Position numbers and translations under genes: made by a program. Below, in pieces: positions 56,481 to 64,000 of a DNA stretch of 64,000 nucleotides. Source of the stretch: Adiantum capillus-veneris (Eukaryota > Streptophyta > Polypodiopsida > Polypodiales > Pteridaceae); contig CM043966.1 of NCBI GenBank assembly GCA_014529385.2, forward strand, positions 92,885,087-92,949,086, written 5' to 3'. The notes under the pieces were generated by a model, which was given only the letters and a program-made list of their open reading frames with translations, was not told the origin of the DNA and did no database searches. Every line of letters starts with the position of its first letter. Position 1 is the first letter of the stretch.

Positions 56481-58199
56481 CTATTCTTGGGAAGCATTGT
56501 AAGCATTGACAAGGTTTGGGTTATCCTTTAATTGTATGCCTTGCATCCATCTAGCATCTTCAAAAGGATAATTCTTAAACTTAATAAGATATCGTCGGAT
56601 AGTCTTACCGCCTCTTAGTACCTTGTCTTCATGTCGGAAAATAGACTCGGGCTGCAGCACCTCTTCTTGGTCCTCGATCTCCGGTGGGTCTTCAATAGTT
56701 GGTTCTTGAGGTGGCTCTCTTTTGTAAGTCTTTAATAGGCTCGCATGGAAAGCATTGTGTATGAGCGAATGGTTGGGCAACTTGAGTTGATAGGCCATCT
56801 CATTGATTGGCCTAAGGATCTGGAAGGGACCATAGTACCTTTTTGCTAACTTAGCATAGTACTTTTGGTGTCCCGTAGGATTCTTGCCCATCGTGTGCCT
56901 TAATCGAGCCTTGGTAAATTTGAGTAAGACCCAATCAAGGCTTGGGCTCTTTTATGCTTGAGCAGCAGCCTTTTGCCTTTGCTGTGAGACAGAGATAGTA
57001 TCCTTATTTTTTTGAAAGATTCTTCTAGGTCTCGGCTATACTCATCTGCAGCGAAGATCTTCCCGTGTACCTTAAGTAGCAAGGGACTTTTTGATCTTCC
57101 CTCAATTACCTCAAAAGGTGCTTTTCCCGTGGAAGTATGTACAGTGTTATTGTAGGCATACTCCACTAAGAGTAAGTACTTCTCCCATTGTGATCTTTGA
57201 TCTACTTCCGTTACATAAGCTTTTAGTAGATCGAGAATTGTTACGTTAGTTATTGCTCTTTGGCCATTCGTTTGTGGGTCATAGGCCGAAGAGAAATTTA
57301 GCCTTGTTCCTAAATTCTCAAAGAGACCCTTCCATAAATTATTGGTCATTCTAGGATCTCTATCCGACACTATGGACATTGGCAAGCCATGGTACTTGAA
57401 GATTTGTGAAATTAAGAGGGTTGCCATTTGATGGGCTTTGATAGTCTTTTTGACAGGTATAAAATGAGCTTGTTTACTCAACCTGTCTACTATCGTCCAT
57501 ATTTCCGTATTCCCATGGATAGACTTAGGGAAAACCAAAGATAAAATCGATGGATATGCTCTCCCATGGTGAATTAGGGATTGGCAAAGGTTGAAGCAAT
57601 CCAAGTTGCTTCCCTCTATCACAAACTTTGTCTTTTGGCATACCACACATTTAGAAACATACTCTTTTATGTTTGCTTTCATGGTAGGCCAATAGAAATA
57701 TGTTTCAATCCCTTTTAGGGTAGATTGAAGCCCTCTATGCCCGGCAGAAGGAGGAGCATGAGATTCATACATTACTTTCTCACGTAGTGAGCTAGTAACG
57801 CATAGTCTATTGCCATAGAGAAGATAACCATCTTGTAAAGTAAATGTTTCCTCTTTCTTCCCTAGTGCAAGGGCTGAAATCATATCTCTAAAATCGGGAT
57901 CAATAGCATACTCATTTATCATAGAAGATAGATCATTGTGAGTTGCTAGGGAAACCGCATTCACTCTCGGCCGTCTTGAGAGTGCATCGGCTACTTGATT
58001 ATGCTTGTCAGCAATGTAAGAAATATGAAAATGAAATTGCGAAAGAAAACTTACCCACCTCATTTGTTTGTCGGAAAGCTTGGTCTGCGTCATGAAGTAC
58101 TTAACACTTATGTGATCCGTTCGCAGAATGAAAAAAGTCCCCAATAAATAGTGCTTCCATGAGTCTAAGGCATGTAGAACTGCAAGGAGTTCCTTTTCA
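56481..58199 (-). pseudogene. gypsy RNase H end, integrase and chromodomain-like tail
   Basis: The frame at 58144-56900 has FILRTDHISVKYFMTQTKLS and HNQVADALSRRPRVN (RNase H end), then the integrase zinc region ([36 protein letters not shown]). At about 57600-57540 a pair of frameshifts replaces the expected [14 protein letters not shown], so the first catalytic Asp is out of frame. IWTIVDRLSKQAHFIPVKKT, SDRDPRMTNNLWKGLFENLG (second Asp) and DPQTNGQRAITNVTILDLLKAY follow; the third acidic residue is Ala (TEI expected). After a frame change, 56891-56481 gives YYGPFQILRPINEMAYQLKLP and a chromodomain-like PESIFRHEDKVLRGGKTIRR--LIKFKNYPFEDARW. Chromodomains target integration to marked chromatin. 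Integrase is inactive as read. Confidence 0.9.
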
Positions 58200-59070
58200 T
58201 ATATGCCTAGAGCTTGCTCAACAGGGTCGAGCCTTCAACTTTCATAGCCTATGGGTGCCCTTCTTGAAGCAAAACAGCTCCAAGGCAGTCACTGCAAGCA
58301 TCACATTGGACCTCAAATGGCTTTGAGAGATCCGGTAATGTAAGCACAAGTTGAGAGATAAGCTTTTCTTTAAGTTTTTCGAAAGCATTTTTCTCCTTGG
58401 CAGACCATGTGTACCTAACGTTTTTCTTTGTTAGGTCATGTAATGGTCCTGCTATTAGTGAGAATTTTTCTATGAAGTGTCTATAGTATGTGCACATACC
58501 TATAAAGCTTATTAATTTATGAAGATCCTTGGTTTAGGCCATCCTTTTACTACATCTAACTTTGATGGATCCATTTGGATGCAATCTTGAGAGATAATGT
58601 GACCTAAATACTGAATCTCTTGTAAGAAAATTTCACTTTTCTTTCAATTAACATAAAGTTTATTCTCTCTTAAAACTTGAAATATTACCTGGAGGTGTCG
58701 CTTGTGTTCGTCTAATGAATTAGATTAGATGATGATATCATCAAAGAACCCTCCAGTAAAGGTTCGGAGAGGCTTGAATAGCTTCTCCATCAACCGGTTG
58801 AATGCGGCTGGTGCATTGGTCAAGCCAAAAGGCATGACAATGTATTCATAAAGACTAAATGTAGTGCGAAATGCGGTCTTTACAATGTCTTGATCAACTA
58901 TCCTTATTTGATGATAGCCACTTTTTAGGTCAATCCTCTGAAGTAGGTGGACCCTTGTAGCTTATCAAATAGGTCTTCTACCCGTGGAACGGGAAACCTA
59001 TTTTTGATAGTGATCCTATTTAGTGCTCTATAGTCGACACACATATGATATGTGTCGTCTTTCTTTTGCA
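58200..59070 (-). pseudogene. gypsy reverse transcriptase
   Basis: Blocks on the minus strand, in changing frames: [41 protein letters not shown] (59070-58960), [21 protein letters not shown]-type finger sequence, [16 protein letters not shown], the intact active site GGFFDDIII (58737-58748), HLQVIFQVLRENKLYVN, LGHIISQDCIQMDPSKLD and the thumb YYRHFIEKFSLIAGPLHDLTK-----YTW (58490-58410). RNase H begins with FEVQCDACSDCLGAVLLQEGHP (58320-58250). Several single-base changes create frame breaks. The catalytic FDD is kept, so loss of function came from the indels and stops. Confidence 0.8.
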
Positions 59071-59877
59071 CTAGTAGCACAGGAGAACAAAATGGAGATG
59101 AGGCCTAAACATGCCCTTCTCAACTAACTCATGCACTTGCCCCATAATCTCCTCTTGTTGAGCTTGAGAAACTCTATAAGGAGGTTTGTTAGGCAGTGAA
59201 CTTCCTGGAAGAAGTTCAATTGCATGGTCACCATTGCCTCGTTTAGAAGGTAGCTCACAAGGGATGTCGTCAATAAAGACATCTTGAAACCCCTTGAGAA
59301 AATTGGATAACTCTAATTCCTTTTGATTGTGTATATTTTCTTTTGCTAAAACATTAGGTTCATTTTGAGAATCTTTAACAAAAATCATGTACACGGAAAT
59401 AGAGCTCTTTATTGACTTGTTGAAAGCTTGTGTGTGTACAATGGGTATAGTGTTACCCATTTCCTTAGCATCTATATACATATCCTTTTCCGTGAACTTA
59501 AAGGAGATTCTCCTTTCAGGGAATTTAACATTGGCAGCCATGGGATCAAACCATGGTGCCCCTATGATTACAATCTCATGCTTGAGAGGAGAGATAAAGA
59601 AGTCCTCTTTGTCCACATAGCTTTGGACATGGAGCCTCAATTTCTCAATTAACGGAGTGACTGAATCTTCTTGCCCCTTGAAAGCACCGTCTGCAGGTAG
59701 GACATCTCCCATCCTGTAGGTTTGTATGCCTAGCTTGGTGGCCAACCCTATAGATATAAAATTATGAGTAGAACCGGGGTCAAATAGAATACAAGCATCA
59801 TGTTCTCTTAACTTTCCCCAAGCATGGCATAGAGGAGATCCTTTGTGGTGAGTTTCCTCCTCTTGGATTTCGACCAA
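59071..59877 (-). pseudogene. gypsy protease and pre-RT linker
   Basis: A 268-codon minus-strand frame. It contains HDACILFDPGSTHNFISIGLATKLG, where the catalytic DSG is DPG; then VLPADGAFKGQEDSVTPLIEKLRL and IVIIGAPWFDPMAANVKFPER (the closing hydrophobic-G motif, normally LG-PWF). KGFQDVFIDDIPCELPSKRGNGDHAIELLPGSSLPNKPPYR and QQEEIMGQVHELVEKGMFRPH lead into RT. The change of Ser to Pro beside the catalytic Asp probably abolishes activity. Gag precedes it in another frame and overlaps at 59808-59877. Confidence 0.8.
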
Positions 59878-61400
59878 GGTAGCTCTAGGAGGATCATGGT
59901 AGTTGTTCTTTCGGGGACAAGCCCAGTACGCATGCCCTTGTTCGCCGCACTTGAATCACCGGTTATCCTTGAGATAATGCTCAAGCTCTTCAAGAGAGAA
60001 TTTATGTTTGCCTTTGTAAACTCCCTTCTCCTTAGCTTATTGGAATTGCCCTTAGGATACTTTTGGACGTTGTCCTTCCCCTTAGGCTCATTCGAACCCT
60101 TGTTTTCAGGGGGCTTAGCATTCCTCTTAGCCCCTGTTTGGAAATTGATTCGAGAGGCCACCATAGTATAATGTATTACCACTGATATGGTGCGTGGCCT
60201 TTGGGAGTTGACATACTCCACCATTTCTTCAGTTAAGCCCGCACAAAATTGCTGCTTTTGCTCTCCAAAATCCAACTTTTTGAAGACAGTGGCTTTGAGT
60301 TGTAGGTTCCAAAACTTGTATACATATTTGTGGATGGATTCATAACGAGAGAGCTTCAAGCTTCGCCATTCGGTGAGTACTTTGTCTTTGGTATCGGTGG
60401 CCAAAATCTGCTTCATAATGGAAGCTCTTAAATCTTTCCATGTTTGTGGAGATTCATCGTTGTCCCGTAGGCTAGACCACCATTGTCTAGCGGACTTTTG
60501 AAAGTGCATAGCTACATGGAGTAGCTTAGAGGACTCCGTGAAGCCCTCATCATCAAACGCCGCATCGAATTGTTGGATAAAGGCCAAGACTTTGTCCGTA
60601 GCACCAAAAGTGCCATCGTATGTAAGGAAAGAGATGCTCTTTCCTCCCTCTTTGAACTTCTGAGGTTGGATGACCTCTTTCACGTGGCATAGGATTTCCT
60701 ATGGCCTCTTCTTTTTATGGTTCAAAGGCTGCACCATCACTTTCTTCAGAAGATCAAGAATTTGAGGAAGATGGAGAAGAGGGTGACGTCTTTCTCGCCT
60801 TTTTCTTGCCTTGATCTTCATTGTCTTCACCATCACTTTCATAAGAGCAAGAGGATGAAGAAGATGGAGAAGAGGCTTTCCTCTTTCTCGCCTTTTTCTT
60901 CTCTTGATTTTTGGCATCCCTCTTTGAAGTATGGTGTGGAGAAGTATGCGATGGTCTTCTCCGTTTTGGAGGTGATGGCGAGCGTTTAGCCCGCCGTATT
61001 CGTGGAGCCACCTCCGCCGCGGTGGCAAGAGACTCACTTCTTTCTCGTTCCTTCGGTGGAGGCTCTTGAATTCTTCTTGAGAAGGAGATGCGTCATCAAG
61101 GAGCAAATTTATTAGCCCTTCATAGGGATCCTCTTCTTATTCCCGAATCGGAGAGGGACCTCTTTTGGAAGTCTCGGAAGGAGGCTTCCTAGGTGTTCTC
61201 TCGTCATGGTGGGGAGCTTGGAGAATCCCATGAGCACGAAGCTGCCGTTGCTCTTCACTTTGGAGGGATGGATTGCCCATGGCTTGTTGAAGCCTAGAAA
61301 CAAGATAGTTAACAAGCATCGGGGCATCATTAGTAGCTTGCTCATTAGCAAAATCAAAGTTATCAACATTAATTTCACTCTCTTTACTATTGTCAGCCAT
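59878..61400 (-). pseudogene. gypsy gag
   Basis: The N-terminus probably starts at 61400 (MADNSKESEINVDNFDFANE), with LVNYLVSRLQQAMGN, and stops after RGPSPIRE at 61137. A basic and serine-rich segment follows in another frame (RRAKRSPSPPKRRRPS... SSSSSCSYESDGEDNEDQGKK, 61011-60754). The capsid frame at 60683 has ISFLTYDGTFGATDKVLAFIQQFDAAFDDEG, LHVAMHFQKSARQWWSSLRD, TWKDLRASIMKQI and RYESIHKYVYKFWNLQLKA, QQFCAGLTEEMVEYVN. The zinc knuckle reads stop-FK-C-GEQG-H-AYWA-C: its first Cys codon is TGA at 59956-59958 (minus). Frame breaks at about 61137 and 60700 and this stop make gag non-functional. Confidence 0.85.
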
Positions 61401-61800
61401 TCTAACAACTTTTAGGCGTAAACTTTTTAGGTGTACTTTGGCACTTCAAGCCCTAGTTGCTACTCCTCTTTACCCCTTTAGAAAAAGAACTCAAGCTACT
61501 GTACCCATGGCTCGAATACCAATTAATTGCAAGGAATAGAAGAGAGGATCGTTCAACACCAAAACAGCACCGGCTCCTGTAAAGCTTCTAATAGCTCAAT
61601 AGTGGTTAAGCCGTAGGCAAGCCCCATAGGACTCCACTATTAAGACCATAGCTCTCGACGGTGATGCCCATTAACTGCACAAAGGCACGCGCACTGCAAG
61701 GCTGAAAAATTCCTATTCTACTTACATGCAATTAATAGTACCAACCACTTATAGCTAGCTTGAGGACCTCCCTTCTTGAGCAAGAAAAGAGAAACCTTGT
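61401..61800 (-). other. 5' leader of the gypsy element
   Basis: Untranslated region between the primer site and the gag start. No recognisable coding. Confidence 0.6.
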
Positions 61801-61812
61801 GCTCTGATACCA
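61801..61812 (-). other. primer-binding site of the gypsy element
   Basis: The minus strand reads TGGTATCAGAGC, the exact initiator-Met-tRNA primer sequence, one base after the LTR end. Confidence 0.85.
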
Positions 61813-61813
61813 A

Positions 61814-63299
61814 TGTAACTTTTAATAGCCTAGTAACTTGTGTGTAGCGGAAAATAGAATGAACATAGTGAGCATTTCATTAGAATAGATTCCTAATGAG
61901 ATTAACAAGAGTGCTTGGGTGGAGAAAGCAATAAAAAGCATAACACCTAGTTAGATAGCATGAACAATACTTCAAAAGAGAGATAAATTAAGCAATTGAC
62001 AACAGTTGAGGACCGGATTTGCATGGAGCCGAAAAGGCTTTGTATTATGGTTTCTCCCATCAAGAGAGACATTTTACAATAAATTTCTTGTGTTCCTTCA
62101 ATACTAGCTAGTGCAATGAAGATGGAAACTTCATGCACTACGCAAAACACTTATCAAACACAACATCAATTCCCTCACGGTCTCAGACCCAAGACCTCAC
62201 ACACTTCGAAGATGGTGAGAGCTAGCGGGGTATGACAGTAGATTGAGAGGAAGGAGTATTCTTACGAGAAAGATGTACATCTCCTCGCATAATCACTCAT
62301 ATTAGCATAGCTTAGCTTAGTAATTAGCATGGTAGAGGAGGTGAGCATGCATTGAAGCTTGGCTCTTGGTTGGATTTGCATCACAAAGCCAAGAGTTGTT
62401 GGTGTAGGCCTCCCTTCTCACAATCTTGGAGAGAGAGTCTTCTTTACTTCACACATGAGATTGTGTAAGTGTGTGTGTGATAATGTCTTGGCAAAATCAG
62501 CCCCCTCTCTCTCTTGGTCGACCCCTCTTGCTATTTGCTCTTACTAGCATCCTATTGGACCTCCCCAGGCTTAGCCAATGGTAAGTAAGCAGCATAAGTG
62601 ATAGCCTTCTGACATGTGTCCCCCTGTCCCCTTTTGTGAGAGCTTTAGGTAATTATTTAATTCAACTAAACTCTCATTGGACCCCTTTGCCTCTTGGCCA
62701 ATAGGAATCAGGCAAGCTATTGGGCTGCTGAATGTTCATTGGTCCCCTTGGGAGACTGTCCAATAGTCTTCTAGAGAGCTTAATTCTTATTGGTTCTTTT
62801 ATTAAGTGTTTTTAAATTGATTAAACTAGATTTAGTCTAACTTAATTCTCATTGGTCCACCTCCAAGGCCATCCAATAGGAATTGGGTACACCTTGTGGG
62901 CATCTGGGCTAGGGAGCTGACATGTGTCCCGCATTCCCTTTGTGTAAAGGGAGCTTGTGTGTGTGTGTGTGTGTGAGAGAGTTTCTCTCTCATCCCCTAC
63001 TTGCAAGGCTCGCCCCCCTCCTATGTAGGGATTGACAAAGACTTTTTGTGACACACACTAAGCATCCAATTTCCCTAGTGTTTGGCCTTTGGACACAACC
63101 TTTGAACTTTGGAACCTTAGCATTTTGGATTGGAAGTCTTAATGGGCTGAACCTTAGGGTCTTTTAAGCACATTGTTGCACATTGCTCTTTTGCAGATGG
63201 CCCCCCCTTTGGATCCCTATTATGGCCGGTCTGCTAGCTTAACCAATATTCTAGCTTTTTCTCCCGTGGCACTTCCCCATATTAAATGATCAGTTTAAC
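61814..63299 (-). repeat. putative 5' LTR of the gypsy element
   Basis: On the minus strand it ends AAGTTACA at 61814, fixed by the primer site. The outer end is less certain; TGTTAAACTGATC at 63299 is the best TG start. It contains a cluster of CCAAT/ATTGG boxes at 62554-62877 and a GT tract at about 62960. No second LTR was found for comparison. Confidence 0.5.
62554..62877. promoter_or_regulatory. cluster of ten CCAAT/ATTGG boxes
   Basis: ATTGG at 62554, 62676, 62719, 62738, 62789 and 62851; CCAAT at 62575, 62698, 62760 and 62873. They often form pairs ATTGG-CC...GG-CCAAT 17-22 bases apart. CCAAT is the NF-Y core, and the position fits the U3 promoter part of a minus-strand LTR. Confidence 0.5.
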
Positions 63300-63339
63300 A
63301 TGAAAAAATCATTTAGGAGAATTAGATATTGATTATTAT

Positions 63340-63440
63340 GACTGTGTGTGTGTGTATGTGTGTGTGTATGTGTGTGTGTGTGAGAGAGTGAGAGAGAGAG
63401 AGACAGAGAGAAAAGAACCCCCCCCCCCCCCCCCCCCCTC
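63340..63440. repeat. GT/GA microsatellite and C21 run
   Basis: (GT)n-(GA)n at 63343-63410, then 21 C at 63418-63438. Confidence 0.9.
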
Positions 63441-63772
63441 CTTTTCCTAGTTCCATCGATAGTTATAACCAACCCACTCATGCCAACCATGACATGTCTC
63501 ATCTTCAGCTCACAATTCCAAAAATGAGCTTTCTGTTTTGTGCTAGCAAAAGAGAACACACAAAACTATAGCATTGTCGTTTGGGCAGCCCAAACAAGAA
63601 AAAGTGGGTGATCAATTGATTGCCACATTGGCCAAGTATCTTGAGTTCTAGTTAGACAATTATTTGTTTAGAGACATGTGACTTGAGAAGAGGAAAAGAG
63701 TAAGTACTCACTGCTTGATAAGGGCACTTCGGAGGGCCATATACGGCCGTATCATCTTCATCTCAAAGAGGT
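63441..63772. other. spacer, nothing recognised
   Basis: Mixed sequence without a domain or repeat pair. Confidence 0.4.
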
Positions 63773-63806
<34 letters not shown>

Positions 63807-63887
63807 CATTGCACACTTCTATATCGCAAACAGAGAGACCCCTACTGTTCTACGAGAGAGAGAAAAGGGCCTCCTCGTTGCCTCGAC

Positions 63888-63950
<63 letters not shown>

Positions 63951-63980
63951 TGAGTGAGAGAGAGAGAGAGAGAGAGAGAG
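63773..63980. repeat. CA and GT-GA microsatellites at the window end
   Basis: (CA)n 63773-63801; (GT)n 63890-63926 fused to (GA)n that continues with small interruptions to 63980. Confidence 0.95.
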
Positions 63981-64000
63981 ACGCCATGCAGTTAATTGAA

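Larger units (their letters stand above)
56466..63299 (-). mobile_element. Ty3/gypsy element with chromodomain-like tail, inactive, one LTR found
   Basis: In minus-strand order: a putative 5' LTR (63299-61814), primer site, leader, gag, protease, RT, RNase H, integrase with a chromodomain-like C-terminus, and stop at 56481. No 3' LTR was recognised left of it; sequence changes at about 56466 to the 283-bp repeat. Its frames are the least decayed of the gypsy copies here, but it carries stops and lost catalytic residues. Confidence 0.85.

Noticed and set aside
61801-61812. tRNA gene suggested by tRNA-like matches at primer sites (also 21457 and 28925)
   Set aside because: Only the 12-16 bases complementary to a tRNA 3' end are present, next to LTR borders; no cloverleaf.

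Overview
The window reads as nuclear DNA of a land plant, dominated by transposable elements and simple-sequence repeats. No intact host gene was recognised. Plant signs are Ty1/copia and Ty3/gypsy elements with initiator-Met-tRNA-type primer sites, a PLS-class pentatricopeptide-repeat (PPR) pseudogene and a MULE-type transposase with a SWIM finger. The PPR phrases (ITYACILK-CG, YAKCGTL) and the transposase style remind me of seed-free plants such as ferns or lycophytes. That is an inference from recall, not a database result. The very long CT/GA and GT/CA tracts fit a large, repeat-rich genome.

Layout. 1-0.8 kb: gypsy gag remnant. 1.0-11.2 kb: an old minus-strand gypsy pol gene cut in two by a younger 8.1-kb LTR element (1391-9467) with ~1.95-kb LTRs, a gag/protease frame and no reverse transcriptase or integrase. 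11.3-12.6 kb: nothing recognised. 12.6-13.7 kb: minus-strand PPR pseudogene. 13.7-20 kb: non-coding, with many long CT/GA tracts and a 30-base G run. 21.1-23.4 kb: copia LTR, primer site and broken gag. 23.7-25.1 kb: 12-bp tandem array and an inverted-repeat array built on TATAC/GTCGATATACGCG motifs. 25.1-29.7 kb: a nearly complete but dead minus-strand copia element. 29.7-33.1 kb and 35.2-38.1 kb: AT-rich retroelement-derived DNA with dispersed 20-bp palindromes. 33.4-34.4 kb: a second copia gag, inverted to the first. 34.7-35.2 kb: LINE 3' end. 38.1-42.6 kb: decayed gypsy gag-RT-RNase H. 43.4-45.2 kb: diverged copy of the 36.4-38.1 kb segment. 46.5-46.8 kb: gypsy integrase fragment. 46.9-47.7 kb: minus-strand ParB-like reading frame. 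47.9-49.5 kb: tandemly duplicated GT/CA block and a GC-rich island with hairpins. 50.0-53.4 kb: MULE-like transposase pseudogene. 54.3-55.5 kb: gypsy PR/RT remnant. 55.9-56.5 kb: duplicated 283-bp block. 56.5-63.3 kb: minus-strand gypsy element with a chromodomain-like tail and a 5' LTR. 63.3-64 kb: microsatellites.

How the parts relate. The most informative event is the nested insertion at 1391-9467: removing one element copy and one target duplication restores the host integrase reading frame exactly. Its LTRs are about 98 percent identical, so it is the youngest element here, and it must have depended on enzymes made elsewhere. All other elements carry stops, frameshifts or lost catalytic residues. 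The best candidates for something undescribed are: the 20-bp palindrome family spaced at roughly 280 bp in retroelement non-coding DNA; the gag/PR-only LTR element with a separate zinc-knuckle leader frame; the paired GC-rich hairpins with a compensatory base change; and the ParB-like frame at 47 kb. Coordinates of degenerate coding regions are approximate to some tens of bases, and identities were judged by eye.
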